A program made the position numbers and the translations under genes. Below are positions 1-8,875 of a stretch of DNA of 64,000 bases, one piece after another. Source of the DNA: Pseudomonas orientalis (GTDB lineage Bacteria; Pseudomonadota; Gammaproteobacteria; Pseudomonadales; Pseudomonadaceae); NCBI RefSeq assembly GCF_002934065.1, contig NZ_CP018049.1:1734501-1798500 (forward strand), read 5' to 3'. Under the pieces are notes generated by a model that made no database searches, had not been told where the DNA came from, and was given only the letters and a program-made list of their open reading frames with translations. Every line of letters starts with the position of its first letter. Position 1 is the stretch's first letter.

Positions 1-396
1 GGGCATCAGCACCAGCTTGACCGCCAGGTGCGTGTCGGGCGCCAGTGGGGCAGGGTGCTGGAAGTCGATGCCGCCTTCGGACAGGATCACCGGCTGCGGC
101 GCGCCCACCTCATTGAGCAGCCCGCGGGCCATGACCTGGCTGAGCAGGTCCAGGCGCTTGTTCTGCACTTTGAGGAACGCCGCCAGGCTGCGGTCTTTTT
201 CGTTGATTTGGCGCAGCAGGTGCTGGGCTTCGAACTCGCTGAGGTGCAATTCGCTGAGCAGATTGAACAGCGGCGAATCATCCAGCAATACTTCCTTGCT
301 CGCCGCATCGGGCGCCGACAGGCTTTTGATTTGGAGTGCGATCATGTCGTCGATACGGTAGTATTCGCGGCGCTCTTCTTCATCTAATGTCGACAT
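1..396 (-). CDS. PilZ-like protein, partial (C-terminus outside window)
   Basis: Only the first 132 codons are in the window, and the reading frame is open to the left edge. The protein begins MSTLDEEERREYYRIDD. An RxxxR motif (R10 to R14) resembles the c-di-GMP-binding N-terminal motif of PilZ proteins. The rest of the visible part is a charged, helical stretch. A PilZ-family gene lies next to lolCDE in other Pseudomonas genomes, which supports the call, but the DxSxxG half of the PilZ signature would lie outside the window. It is divergent from lolC with about 95 bp between the starts. The ATG at 394-396 follows a GGGG stretch that can act as a ribosome binding site. Confidence 0.65.
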   Translation of the reverse strand, partial: MSTLDEEERREYYRIDDMIALQIKSLSAPDAASKEVLLDDSPLFNLLSELHLSEFEAQHLLRQINEKDRSLAAFLKVQNKRLDLLSQVMARGLLNEVGAPQPVILSEGGIDFQHPAPLAPDTHLAVKLVLMP

Positions 397-490
397 GGCG
401 AACCCCAGGTAACGGTAATGGTCTGAGTGTAAAGCTGCTGACCAGACCCCGCCACCGGGACGTCTTCTTTTCCTCCGAACAAGCCCCGAC

Positions 491-1741
491 ATGTTCAGAC
501 CTCTCTTCGTATTTATCGGCACGCGTTATACCCGTGCAAAGCGTCGCAATCATTTTGTGTCGTTCATTTCCCTGACCTCCATGATCGGTCTCGCCCTGGG
601 CGTGGTCGTGATGATCGTGGTGCTGTCGGTGATGAACGGCTTCGATCATGAGATGCGCACCCGCGTGCTGGGCATGGTGCCCCACGCGACCATCGAGGGC
701 GATGCGCCCATCAGCGACTGGCAAAGCCTGGCCGCCAAGGTCAAGCAGAACCCCAAGGTGCTGGCCGTTGCGCCGTTTACCCAGATGCAGGGGCTGCTGA
801 CCAATGACGGCAAGGTGCAGAAGATCCTGCTCAATGCCGTCGACCCGGCCCAGGAGCGCAACGTCTCGATCATCGACAAGTTCATGCTGCAGGGCCGGCT
901 CGATGACCTGGCGCCCGGCAGCTTCGGCATCATCATCGGCGACAAGGCCGCGGCCAAGCTCGGCGTAAGCGTTGGCGACAAGCTGACCTTCGTCGCGCCG
1001 GAGGTCACCGTGACCCCGGCCGGGATGTTCCCGCGCATGAAGCGGTTTACCGTGGTCGGCACCTTTCATGTGGGCGCCGGCGAGATCGACGGCTACCTCG
1101 GCTTGACCAACCTCACTGACCTCGCGCGCCTGCACCGCTGGCAGCCGGACCAGGTGCAGGGCCTGCGCCTGAAGTTCAACGACCTGTTCGACGCGCCGCG
1201 CGGCGCCTGGGAAATCGCCCAGCACCTGGGTGAATCCCAGTACTACGCCCGCGACTGGACCCGCACCCACGGCAACCTCTACCAGGCCATCCGCATGGAA
1301 AAAGCCATGATCGGCCTGCTGCTGTTGCTGATCGTCGCCGTGGCCGCCTTCAACATTATCTCCACGTTGGTGATGGTGGTGAACGACAAGAAGGGCGACA
1401 TCGCCATTCTGCGCACCCTGGGCGCCACGCCGGGGCAGATCATGGCGATCTTCATGGTGCAGGGCACCGTGATCGGCGTGGTCGGCACCCTGATCGGTAC
1501 CGCCGTCGGCATTCTCGCCGCGTTGAATGTCAGCGCCGCCATCGCCCTGCTTGAAAAAGTGCTCGGTCACAAATTCCTCAACGCCGACGTCTACTTCATC
1601 GACTACTTGCCGTCCCAGGTTCAGGCCCAGGACGTGTTGATGGTGGGCGGTGCCGCGTTGGTCCTGAGTTTCCTTGCCACCCTGTATCCAGCCTGGCGCG
1701 CGGCACGTACCCAGCCAGCACAGGCATTACGTTATGAGTGA
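491..1741 (+). CDS. lolC: Lipoprotein-releasing ABC transporter permease LolC
   Basis: Inner-membrane permease of the LolCDE complex, which extracts outer-membrane-destined lipoproteins from the inner membrane and hands them to LolA. The 416-residue protein has the family layout: one TM helix near residues 25-50, a large periplasmic domain, then three TM helices of an FtsX domain from about residue 270 ([20 protein letters not shown]) to the C-terminus. It overlaps the start region of lolD. It is closely similar along its whole length to the permease encoded at 2494-3738, so the two are an in-locus paralogous pair. The assignment of LolC against LolE follows gene order only. Confidence 0.93.
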   Translation: MFRPLFVFIGTRYTRAKRRNHFVSFISLTSMIGLALGVVVMIVVLSVMNGFDHEMRTRVLGMVPHATIEGDAPISDWQSLAAKVKQNPKVLAVAPFTQMQGLLTNDGKVQKILLNAVDPAQERNVSIIDKFMLQGRLDDLAPGSFGIIIGDKAAAKLGVSVGDKLTFVAPEVTVTPAGMFPRMKRFTVVGTFHVGAGEIDGYLGLTNLTDLARLHRWQPDQVQGLRLKFNDLFDAPRGAWEIAQHLGESQYYARDWTRTHGNLYQAIRMEKAMIGLLLLLIVAVAAFNIISTLVMVVNDKKGDIAILRTLGATPGQIMAIFMVQGTVIGVVGTLIGTAVGILAALNVSAAIALLEKVLGHKFLNADVYFIDYLPSQVQAQDVLMVGGAALVLSFLATLYPAWRAARTQPAQALRYE

Positions 1742-1748
1742 ATCGGGC

Positions 1749-2432
1749 ATGAGTGAAAAAGCAATCCTGAGCTGCCGCAACCTGGGCAAATCCTATGAGG
1801 AAGGCCCGGAATCGGTGGTCGTGCTGGCCAACCTGCAACTTGAACTGCACCCGGGCGAGCGCGTGGCGATCGTCGGCAGTTCCGGTTCCGGCAAAAGCAC
1901 TTTGCTGAACCTGTTGGGCGGCCTCGACACGCCGTCCCAGGGCAGCGTGTGGCTGGCCGGTGAAGAACTCTCGGCCCTCGGTGAAAAGGCCCGTGGCCAG
2001 TTGCGCAACCGCTCGTTGGGTTTTGTGTACCAGTTTCACCACCTGCTGCCGGAATTCACCGCCCTGGAAAACGTGTGCATGCCGCTGCTGATCGGCAAGA
2101 CCGCGATCCCCGAGGCGCGCCAGCGTGCCACCGCCTTGCTGGAGCGCGTCGGCCTCGGCCATCGCCTGGAGCACAAGCCGGCCGAGCTGTCCGGTGGTGA
2201 GCGCCAGCGTGTGGCCATCGCCCGTGCGCTGGTGAACAACCCAGGCCTGGTGATGCTCGACGAGCCCACCGGCAACCTCGACTCCCACACCGCCCAGGGC
2301 ATCAAGGACTTGATGCTGGAGCTGAGCACCCAGATGCGCACCGCGTTCCTGGTGGTGACCCATGACATGAGCATGGCACGTCAGATGGACCGCGTACTGC
2401 ATTTGCAGGAAGGTCATCTGGTCGCTATCTGA
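1749..2432 (+). CDS. lolD: Lipoprotein-releasing ABC transporter ATPase LolD
   Basis: Cytoplasmic ATPase that powers LolCE. From the ATG at 1749 it is 227 residues, the usual size. Walker A GSSGSGKS lies at residues 43-50, the ABC signature [10 protein letters not shown] near 145, and Walker [13 protein letters not shown] follows at once. An in-frame ATG at 1734 would add five residues (MSESG) and overlap the end of lolC by 8 bp; I prefer 1749 because homologues begin at MSEKAIL-like sequence. It is translationally coupled to lolC. A hairpin with a T-run follows the stop codon, before lolE. Confidence 0.93.
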   Translation: MSEKAILSCRNLGKSYEEGPESVVVLANLQLELHPGERVAIVGSSGSGKSTLLNLLGGLDTPSQGSVWLAGEELSALGEKARGQLRNRSLGFVYQFHHLLPEFTALENVCMPLLIGKTAIPEARQRATALLERVGLGHRLEHKPAELSGGERQRVAIARALVNNPGLVMLDEPTGNLDSHTAQGIKDLMLELSTQMRTAFLVVTHDMSMARQMDRVLHLQEGHLVAI

Positions 2433-2440
2433 GTGGCTGC

Positions 2441-2475
2441 AAGCCCGGTTTTTCGAGGCCGGGCTTTTTTATTTT
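2441..2475 (+). terminator. Intrinsic terminator/attenuator between lolD and lolE
   Basis: AAGCCCGG pairs with CCGGGCTT around a short loop and is followed by a T-rich tail (TTTTTTATTTTTT). It sits 8 bp after the lolD stop and about 20 bp before the lolE start, so it could reduce readthrough into lolE. Confidence 0.7.
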
Positions 2476-2493
2476 TTCAGGCGGTGCACGCGA

Positions 2494-3738
2494 ATGTTCA
2501 GACCGTTATCGATTTTCATCGGCACGCGCTATACCCGCGCCAAACGCCGCAACCGTTTTGTCTCGTTTATCTCGATGACCTCGATGATCGGCCTCGCCCT
2601 GGGCGTCTTGGCGATGATCGTGGTGCTCTCGGTGATGAATGGCTTCCAGCGCGAAATGAGCTCGCGCATCCTTGGCATGGTGCCCCACGCCACCATCGTC
2701 GGCGTAAAGCCGATTGATGACTGGCAGCCGGTGGCCGCTGCCGCGATGAAGAACCCGCAAGTGACGGCGGCGGTACCTTTCACACAGATGGACGGCATGT
2801 TCTCCTACAAGGGCGCGATGCAGCCGATTGAGATCAGCGGCGTCGACCCGGCCCAGGAAGGCAAGGTGTCGATCGTGGCCAAGCACATCGTGCGCGGCAA
2901 ACTGGAAGACCTGAAACCCGGCGAGTTCGGTGTGGTGATCGGCGACATCACCGCACGCCGCTTCCGCCTCAATGTGGGCGACAAACTGACCTTGATCGTG
3001 CCGGAAATCAGCACCGCGCCGGGCGGCATTACCCCACGTATGCAGCGTTTGAACGTGGTGGGTATCTTCAAGGTGGGCGCCGAGCTGGACGGTTCCATGG
3101 CCTTGATCAACATGGCCGATGCGGCCGAAATACAGCATTGGCAACCCAACCAGGTGCAGAGCGTGCGCCTGGCGGTGACCGACCTGTACGCGGCGCCGAA
3201 GGTTTCGGCGGACATCGCCGCCAGCCTCGGCGCGGCGTATAAGGCCGACGACTGGACCCACACCCAGGGCAGCCTGTTCAGTGCGATGAAGATGGAAAAG
3301 ACCATGATCGGCCTGTTGCTGCTGATGATCGTCGCGGTGGCCGCCTTCAACATCATCGCCACCTTGATCATGGTGGTGAACGACAAGGGCGCCGACATCG
3401 CGATCCTGCGCACCATCGGCGCCACACCTCGGCAGATCATGGCGATCTTCATGGTGCAGGGCACGGTGATCGGCGTGGTCGGCACCCTGATCGGCGGCGT
3501 GCTGGGCGTGATTGCGGCGCTGAACGTGAGCGAACTGGTGGGCTGGATGGAGCGGGTGAGCGGGCAGCATATCTTCAGTTCGGATGTGTATTTTGTCAGC
3601 AACCTGCCTTCCGAACTGCAAGGTGGCGATGTGCTGCTGATTTGCTCGGCGGGGTTTGTGCTGAGCTTCCTGGCGACGATTTATCCGGCGTATCGGGCGG
3701 CGAAGATCGAGCCGGCGCATGCGCTCAGGTATTCGTAG
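2494..3738 (+). CDS. lolE: Lipoprotein-releasing ABC transporter permease LolE
   Basis: Second permease of the LolCDE complex, 414 residues, with the same MacB-like periplasmic domain and C-terminal FtsX domain as LolC. The N-termini match almost residue for residue ([18 protein letters not shown]), and the C-terminal TM block [20 protein letters not shown] is identical in both proteins. The two proteins probably form the heterodimeric channel with LolD. The gene is separated from lolD by a terminator-like hairpin, which is unusual for a three-subunit operon. It is followed by an outward-facing REP doublet. Confidence 0.92.
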   Translation: MFRPLSIFIGTRYTRAKRRNRFVSFISMTSMIGLALGVLAMIVVLSVMNGFQREMSSRILGMVPHATIVGVKPIDDWQPVAAAAMKNPQVTAAVPFTQMDGMFSYKGAMQPIEISGVDPAQEGKVSIVAKHIVRGKLEDLKPGEFGVVIGDITARRFRLNVGDKLTLIVPEISTAPGGITPRMQRLNVVGIFKVGAELDGSMALINMADAAEIQHWQPNQVQSVRLAVTDLYAAPKVSADIAASLGAAYKADDWTHTQGSLFSAMKMEKTMIGLLLLMIVAVAAFNIIATLIMVVNDKGADIAILRTIGATPRQIMAIFMVQGTVIGVVGTLIGGVLGVIAALNVSELVGWMERVSGQHIFSSDVYFVSNLPSELQGGDVLLICSAGFVLSFLATIYPAYRAAKIEPAHALRYS

Positions 3739-3752
3739 CGTTTGAGGCCGCC

Positions 3753-3836
3753 ATCGGGGGCAAGCCCCCTCCCACATTTTGACCTCATTTCTCCTGAGTA
3801 AATGGGGTCCACTGTGGGAGGGGGCTTGCCCCCGAT
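3753..3836. repeat. REP doublet (GTGGGAGG family), inverted order
   Basis: Two 23-bp imperfect palindromes in inverted orientation at 3753-3775 (ATCGGGGGCAAGCCCC...) and 3814-3836 (GTGGGAGGGGGCTTGCCCC...). The order is reversed relative to most other doublets in the window. It lies between the convergent genes lolE and cinS-like. Confidence 0.9.
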
Positions 3837-3855
3837 AGGGCCGGTCCAGCTTGCA

Positions 3856-5211
3856 TCAATCTCCCTTGGGCAACTCAATCACAAACCGCGTCCACCCCGC
3901 CTCGGACTCACAGTAAATCCTCCCCCCATGCGCCCGAACAATCGACTGGGTAATCGCCAGCCCCAGCCCCGCATGCTCGCTGCTGCCCTCGCGCCGCGCC
4001 GGATCGGCGCGGTAGAAGCGATCGAACAGCTTGGGTAACACATCTTTCGAAATACCTTCCCCGGTGTTTTCCACCGTCAGCTTCACGCCGCGCTCATCGT
4101 CTGCCAGGCGCACCCGCACTTCGCCGCCCGCCGGGGTAAACCTGAGTGCGTTCTCCAACAGATTGGACAAGGCCCGGCGCAACATGCCGCGATCACCGGC
4201 CGCGTGGGCACGGCCTTCGCACACCAGCGAAACCTGCGCGTCTTCGGCCAGCAGTGCAAAAAACTCCAGCAACGCCTCGACTTCATCAGCCAGTGCCAAC
4301 GGCTCGCGCCTGGGGTTCAGCAAACCGTGGTCGGCTTTGGCCAGGTACAGCATGTCGTTGACCAGTTGTGCCATCCACTGCAATTCCTCCAGGTTGCTGT
4401 GCAGCGCTTCACGGTAATCCTCCAGTGGGCGCGGCTGGGTGAGGATGACCTGGGTCTGGGTCAGCAGGTTCGACAGCGGTGTGCGCAGTTCGTGGGCGAT
4501 ATCGGCGGAGAAGGCCGAGAGGCGCTGGAACGCGTCGTCCAGGCGGCCCAGCATGGCATTGAAGGTCTGCGCCAACTCCGCCAGTTCGGCCGGCATCTGT
4601 TGCTGCGGCAAGCGTTGCGTCAGGGAATGGGCGGACACGCCGGCGGCGACTTCGCCCATGCGCCGCAAGGGTCGCAGCCCGCTGCGCGCCGCCCAGGCGC
4701 CGAGCAGCGCGGTGGCCAGGGCCGAGAGGCCGACGGTCAGCCAGATCAAGCGCTGCATGCGTTGCAGGAAATGCTGGTGGTGGGTGATGTCGAGTATCAG
4801 GGTCAACTGCGCTGAGTCAGTTTGGCCGGGGTTCAAGGGCGCGTTGTACACGCGATAGGCGGTGCCGGCCTGCTGCAGGCTGTGCAGGCCGGGTGCCTCG
4901 GGCAACGCCACGCCGGGAGCCTGGTCAAGCCAGCGCTGGCCGGCCGCGGTGATGCGTAAGGTGAGGTCGGGTTGATGGTTGAGGTCGGCGCGCAATTGGG
5001 GTTCGCGTCGGGCGAAGGCTTGCGGCGAGTCGACACCCTGCAACGTGTTGCGCAGCGTCACCAGCCGGCTGTCCAATTGCTGCTGGTCCAGCTCGATAAA
5101 GTGCGCCTCGCTGGCGTGGTTGAACAACACGCCGGCGAGCAGCGAAACCACGGCGGTGCACGCGGCAAACAGCAGGGCCAGGCGGCTGGCGAGGGACAGG
5201 CGCTGGATCAC
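3856..5211 (-). CDS. cinS: Copper-type heavy-metal sensor histidine kinase (CinS/CopS-like)
   Basis: Membrane sensor kinase of the heavy-metal (CusS/CopS) family, 451 residues. TM1 lies at about residues 10-31, a periplasmic sensor domain follows to about 152, TM2 at about 155-175, then a HAMP linker. The H-box [15 protein letters not shown] carries the phospho-accepting His240, and an N-box ([14 protein letters not shown]) and G-box (GLGLAI) complete the ATPase domain. Its start overlaps the end of the response regulator gene by 4 bp (ATGA), so the pair is co-transcribed. The cupredoxin and QueF genes downstream on the other strand match the P. putida cinRS-cinAQ arrangement, which points to copper as the signal. 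The symbol is inferred from that synteny. Confidence 0.85.
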   Translation of the reverse strand: MIQRLSLASRLALLFAACTAVVSLLAGVLFNHASEAHFIELDQQQLDSRLVTLRNTLQGVDSPQAFARREPQLRADLNHQPDLTLRITAAGQRWLDQAPGVALPEAPGLHSLQQAGTAYRVYNAPLNPGQTDSAQLTLILDITHHQHFLQRMQRLIWLTVGLSALATALLGAWAARSGLRPLRRMGEVAAGVSAHSLTQRLPQQQMPAELAELAQTFNAMLGRLDDAFQRLSAFSADIAHELRTPLSNLLTQTQVILTQPRPLEDYREALHSNLEELQWMAQLVNDMLYLAKADHGLLNPRREPLALADEVEALLEFFALLAEDAQVSLVCEGRAHAAGDRGMLRRALSNLLENALRFTPAGGEVRVRLADDERGVKLTVENTGEGISKDVLPKLFDRFYRADPARREGSSEHAGLGLAITQSIVRAHGGRIYCESEAGWTRFVIELPKGD

Positions 5212-5888
5212 GTGAAGCGCTCCTCCAGTACATAGCCCATGCCGCGCACCGTGTGGATCAGCTTGTTGGGAAAGGCATCGTCGACTTTCAGGCGCAGGCG
5301 GCGGATCGCCACTTCGATGATGTTGGTGTCACTGTCGAAATTCATGTCCCACACCTGTGAGGCGATCAGCGACTTGGGCAGCACTTCGCCCTGGCGGCGC
5401 AGCAGCAGTTCCAGCAGGGAAAACTCCTTGGCGGTGAGGTCGATACGCTGGCCGCTGCGTTCGACGCGGCGGCGGATCAGGTCCAGGCGCAGGTCGGCCA
5501 GTTGCAGGTGGGTGTCCTGCGGCGCGCTGCCACCACGCCGTAACAGGCTGCGCACGCGGGCGAGCAGCTCGGAGAAGGCGAAGGGCTTGACCAGGTAATC
5601 GTCGGCGCCCAGCTCCAGGCCGTGCACGCGATCCTCCACCGCGTCGCGTGCGGTAAGAAACAACACCGGCATGTCCAGGCCGGCGCTGCGCACCGCTTGC
5701 AGGATTTGCCAGCCATCACGACCGGGCAGCATCACGTCGAGGATCAGCAAGTCATAGTCGCCGGTCAGCGCCAGGTGCTGGCCGCTGGTGCCGTCGGCCA
5801 CCAACTCGGTGGTAAACCCAGCTTCGGCCAGGCCCTGGCGCAGATAGTGGCCGGTTTTCGGTTGGTCTTCGACGATCAGCAGTTTCAT
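5208..5888 (-). CDS. cinR: OmpR-family copper response regulator (CinR/CopR-like)
   Basis: Response regulator with an N-terminal receiver domain (acidic pocket near residue 8, phospho-acceptor D51 in [13 protein letters not shown], conserved Lys in LVKPFAFSE) and a C-terminal winged-helix DNA-binding domain ending in [13 protein letters not shown]. The start [13 protein letters not shown] at 5888 gives 226 residues. The open frame continues upstream through a REP doublet, but that extension has no homology and is not real. It is partnered with the downstream kinase and probably activates the divergent cupredoxin gene through the box at 6055-6069. Confidence 0.87.
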   Translation of the reverse strand: MKLLIVEDQPKTGHYLRQGLAEAGFTTELVADGTSGQHLALTGDYDLLILDVMLPGRDGWQILQAVRSAGLDMPVLFLTARDAVEDRVHGLELGADDYLVKPFAFSELLARVRSLLRRGGSAPQDTHLQLADLRLDLIRRRVERSGQRIDLTAKEFSLLELLLRRQGEVLPKSLIASQVWDMNFDSDTNIIEVAIRRLRLKVDDAFPNKLIHTVRGMGYVLEERFT

Positions 5889-5920
5889 GTAAGGCTCTTG
5901 GCAAAGGATGGACGCTTCCC

Positions 5921-6020
5921 TGTAGGAGCGAGCTCGCTCGCGAAAAACGTCAACGATAACGCGTACTCTCTGGCTTGACGCAGCGTGCTGATGTTCTTCG
6001 CGAGCAAGCTCGCTCCTACC
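5921..6020. repeat. REP doublet (GTAGGAGC family)
   Basis: TGTAGGAGCGAGCTCGCTCG at 5921-5940 and its inverted partner CGCGAGCAAGCTCGCTCCTA ending near 6019. This is a different sequence family from the GTGGGAGG repeats. It lies between the divergent cinR-like and cinA-like genes. Confidence 0.85.
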
Positions 6021-6054
6021 ACAATAAGCGGCTGAGCGCGCCAACGGGGTAACC

Positions 6055-6069
6055 TGACAAAGTTGTAAT
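6055..6069. promoter_or_regulatory. Candidate CinR/CopR operator
   Basis: TGACAAAGTTGTAAT fits the TGACA-N4-TGTNAT pattern known for CopR/CinR/CusR-type regulators and contains the dyad ACAA..TTGT. It lies 77 bp upstream of the cupredoxin start, a suitable place for activation. The function is inferred from the pattern and the adjacent two-component genes. Confidence 0.6.
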
Positions 6070-6145
6070 CTAGCAGTCAGCTCGCTGGCAGCGGGCTTAT
6101 CTTAGAGTGCTGCCCAAGCGGGTTATGTATTTTTGGAGAAGAAAG

Positions 6146-6658
6146 ATGGCGTTGCGTACACCCCTGTTGCTGGCGGGCTGCCTGCTGGCGTTGAGCTTCA
6201 ATGCATTGGCTGATGCGTCTCGCACCTACGCGTTTGGCCAACCGGCGCCGGCTGACAAAGCCACGCGTACGGTGGAGGTGACGCTGCAGGATATTTCCTT
6301 CTCGCCCAAGTCCCTCGACGTCAAGGCCGGTGAGACGGTCCGTTTTGTGTTGGTCAATAAAGGCCGGTTGCTGCATGAGTTCAACCTTGGCGACGCGGCC
6401 ATGCACGCCGAACATCAGAAGGAAATGTTGCAGATGCAGGCCAGCGGCATGCTCACGGCGACCGGTATGGGGACCATGGACCACAGTAAAATGGAGCATG
6501 GCGCGATGAAGCACGATGACCCCAACAGCGTGTTGGTCGAACCCGGCAAAACCGCCGAGCTGACCTGGACCTTTAGCAAGGCCACCGGCCTTGAGTTCGC
6601 CTGCAATCTTCCCGGTCATTACCAGGCGGGCATGGTCGGCACGCTGACCGTTGAGTAA
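6146..6658 (+). CDS. cinA: Periplasmic plastocyanin/azurin-like cupredoxin (CinA-like)
   Basis: A 170-residue exported blue-copper-type protein. The signal peptide is about residues 1-22 (cleavage after ALA). The cupredoxin fold has candidate copper ligands H77 (LLHEFN), C153 and H158 (CNLPGHYQAGM) and M163. Residues 84-123 form an inserted loop rich in Met and His (MHAEH, MDHSKMEHGAMKHDD), which could bind extra copper. The ATG at 6146 has GGAG about 9 bp upstream; earlier in-frame starts lack a signal peptide. It is divergent from the kinase/regulator pair and followed by a queF homologue, as in the copper-inducible cinAQ genes of P. putida. Confidence 0.85.
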   Translation: MALRTPLLLAGCLLALSFNALADASRTYAFGQPAPADKATRTVEVTLQDISFSPKSLDVKAGETVRFVLVNKGRLLHEFNLGDAAMHAEHQKEMLQMQASGMLTATGMGTMDHSKMEHGAMKHDDPNSVLVEPGKTAELTWTFSKATGLEFACNLPGHYQAGMVGTLTVE

Positions 6659-6724
6659 GGCGTTCCTTAAGGGCGGGAGCAAAGGCTGGTAGACTGGCGC
6701 GGTTTATTTAGCCAGGTTTCCGCC

Positions 6725-7555
6725 ATGCATCCCGCAGCCGAACATTCGCCGCTGGGCAAGTCCAGTGAATACATCTCCACGTACACCCCTTCGTTGCTGT
6801 TCCCGATCCCTCGCGCGGCCAAGTGGGCCGAGCTGGGCCTGAGCGCCGAGACCCTGCCCTACAAGGGTGTGGATTTCTGGAACTGCTTCGAACTGTCCTG
6901 GTTGCTGCCGTCCGGTAAGCCGGTGGTGGCCATCGGTGAGTTCAGCATCCCGGCCGACTCGCCGAACATCATCGAGTCCAAGTCCTTCAAGCTGTACCTC
7001 AATTCGTTGAACCAGACCGCGTTCGCCGACACCCATGGCCTGGAAGAGACCCTGCGCAACGACCTCAGCGCCGCCGCCGGCAAGCCGGTCAGCGTGCGCA
7101 TCCGCAGCCTGGCCGAGATCGAGGCGCAAGGCGTGATGGCGTTGCCGGGCGTATGCATCGATGATCTTGATATCAACGTCAGCAGCTACGAACATCCGCG
7201 CCCGGAACTGTTGCGCTGTGATGACTTGCGTGTGGTGGAAGAGAGCGTGCACAGCCACCTGCTCAAATCCAACTGCCCGGTCACCAGCCAGCCCGATTGG
7301 GGCAGTGTGGTGGTGGAGTACCGCGGTGCGGCGCTGGATCACGCCAGCCTGCTCGCGTACCTGGTGAGCTTCCGTCAGCACTCGGACTTCCATGAACAGT
7401 GCGTGGAGCGCATCTTCCTGGACCTGCAGCGCTTGCTCAAACCGCAGAAACTGACCGTGTACGCGCGGTATGTGCGCCGGGGCGGGCTGGACATCAACCC
7501 GTATCGCAGCACCGAGGATGCGGCGTTCCAGAACGTGCGCCTGGCGCGTCAATAA
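6725..7555 (+). CDS. queF: NADPH-dependent 7-cyano-7-deazaguanine (preQ0) reductase QueF / CinQ
   Basis: Reduces the nitrile of preQ0 to preQ1 in queuosine tRNA modification. The 276-residue length fits the two-domain (YqfL-type) class. The QueF signature ESKSFKLY is at residues 84-91, the nucleophile Cys is C184 in [14 protein letters not shown], and the general acid Asp is D191. It starts 66 bp after the cupredoxin gene. In P. putida the equivalent gene (cinQ) is copper-induced together with cinA, so copper control is possible here, although the gap leaves room for a separate promoter. Confidence 0.94.
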   Translation: MHPAAEHSPLGKSSEYISTYTPSLLFPIPRAAKWAELGLSAETLPYKGVDFWNCFELSWLLPSGKPVVAIGEFSIPADSPNIIESKSFKLYLNSLNQTAFADTHGLEETLRNDLSAAAGKPVSVRIRSLAEIEAQGVMALPGVCIDDLDINVSSYEHPRPELLRCDDLRVVEESVHSHLLKSNCPVTSQPDWGSVVVEYRGAALDHASLLAYLVSFRQHSDFHEQCVERIFLDLQRLLKPQKLTVYARYVRRGGLDINPYRSTEDAAFQNVRLARQ

Positions 7556-7575
7556 GCCTGCACCCAAAACCCAAT

Positions 7576-7662
7576 GTGGGAGGGGGCTTGCCCCCGATTG
7601 CAGGGTTTCAGACACAGATGCTGTGACTGACACTCCGCTATCGGGGGCGAGCCCCCTCCCAC
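7576..7662. repeat. REP doublet (GTGGGAGG family)
   Basis: GTGGGAGGGGGCTTGCCCC at 7576 and an inverted copy ending at 7662, with one base change in the second arm (GGGGGCGAGCCCC). It lies between convergent queF and the DUF4404 gene. Confidence 0.9.
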
Positions 7663-7692
7663 ATTTGGATCTGCGCTTGGCTCGCGGGCAGG

Positions 7693-7959
7693 TTAGATGC
7701 CGATGTTGCCCAAGGTGATCATGATATTGCGCAATGTCCCGGAAATGACCGGGTGTTCAGCGTCGAACTCTATGGCCACTTGATTCACGTCGTCGGAAAT
7801 GCTGGGCGACTGGGTGGCCGGCTCCAGTTCAAGTTGCACTTCAAACTTGGCGATCAAGGCTTCCAGCGCTTCGCGTTTTTCTTCCGGCAGCGGCGGTTCC
7901 TGTTCCAGCTGCCCGCGCAGGATCTCGACCTGTTCTTCCAGTTTTTTGCGATCAGGCAT
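7693..7959 (-). CDS. DUF4404 family protein
   Basis: Small 88-residue acidic soluble protein. The N-terminal half is a helical, Glu-rich region (LEEQVEILRGQLEQEPPLPEE), and the C-terminus ends in a hydrophobic stretch (GTLRNIMITLGNIGI). The layout matches the DUF4404 family found widely in pseudomonads, whose function is unknown. It stands alone, facing queF across a REP doublet. The start ATG at 7959 has a GAAAGGAAAGAAT purine run just upstream. Confidence 0.75.
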   Translation of the reverse strand: MPDRKKLEEQVEILRGQLEQEPPLPEEKREALEALIAKFEVQLELEPATQSPSISDDVNQVAIEFDAEHPVISGTLRNIMITLGNIGI

Positions 7960-8070
7960 GACATTCTTTCCTTTTATCGATAGGCACTGGCATAGACCGC
8001 GGCGCGCCGTGAAAGGTCTACGAACTGACCTGTAGATTAATCCACTGGCGCCAACTGTGCATGATCCTTG

Positions 8071-8679
8071 TCAGGGCTTCTCGCCTTTGAGGCGGCGCAG
8101 GCGGATGTCGGCCAGGCAGGTGTCGAGCTCACCGAGGTGGTCGATCACCGAATGCACGCCTAATCCATAGAGGGCCACGGTGGCCTTGCCGCGCTTGTGC
8201 TCGCGTTCCTTTTCGCTCAGTGCCTGCCATTGCTCCGGCGCCACGCCGCACAGCGAGCCGCAGGAGGCCAGGCCAATGGTCCACAGCCCGGCGTTCAGGC
8301 CTGATTGCAGCAGGCGCGGTTCGCCGCTGACCAGCACGCAGCCGTCCAGGCGATCGATGTTCAGCTCCATCAAGGCTTGCCAGCAGGCGTGGGGCGCCGG
8401 CCAGCGGATGGTGGAGGGTGAGGCGGCCTTGACCCACGCGGGCAGGGTCGCGGCCAGTGGCGTGGTGACAGAGGGCGGCAGTTCATCCAGCCAGGCGCAG
8501 GGCACGCCTTGCTCCTTCAGGCTGCGCAGGATTTTCAGCGCGCCGGGTGTGGCCTGGGAGTCGGGGGAGGGTGAGTCGCGCCGGGCCTGGGAACCGAAAT
8601 CCACCAGGCAGCCACTCAGGCCAAACAACACGGCGGTCAGCGCGGGGGCAGTGGCAACGGCGATCTCGGCATGTGGCAT
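8071..8679 (-). CDS. HAD-superfamily phosphonatase-like protein, catalytic residues lost
   Basis: A 202-residue protein that aligns with the phosphonoacetaldehyde hydrolase-like branch of HAD enzymes: VLFGLSGCLVDFG at motif I, SGLNAGLWTIGL near motif IV, and GVHSVIDHLGELDTCLADI at the end. The motif I aspartates are gone: the usual FDxDGT reads FGLSGC, so nucleophile and acid Asp are replaced by Gly and Ser. The usual VGD of motif IV reads VSG. It is therefore probably not a phosphatase and may be a regulatory or binding derivative. It is divergent from mlaA, as in the PA2803/PA2800 neighbourhood of P. aeruginosa. The reading frame is intact and uses ordinary codons, so it does not look like a decaying pseudogene. 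Confidence 0.7.
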   Translation of the reverse strand: MPHAEIAVATAPALTAVLFGLSGCLVDFGSQARRDSPSPDSQATPGALKILRSLKEQGVPCAWLDELPPSVTTPLAATLPAWVKAASPSTIRWPAPHACWQALMELNIDRLDGCVLVSGEPRLLQSGLNAGLWTIGLASCGSLCGVAPEQWQALSEKEREHKRGKATVALYGLGVHSVIDHLGELDTCLADIRLRRLKGEKP

Positions 8680-8875
8680 CTGAACGTCCCTGAAATAGCT
8701 GCAACGCTATCGGGGCGGCATGACAGGTGGATGACATCGGCGCGTATTTGTAGGAATTTTGTGCAAATTATGAAAGTCGTTTCCTTGCAGCTGCCTAAAT
8801 CCACACTTCCGTCATATACTGGCCGCCTTATTCAGGGCATAGCGCCCATGACAGACTATTCAAGGAGCAAAAGCT

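Noticed and set aside
5889..6044. N-terminal extension of the copper response regulator
   Set aside because: The added residues are a translation of a REP doublet, and the receiver domain starts exactly at MKLLIVED.
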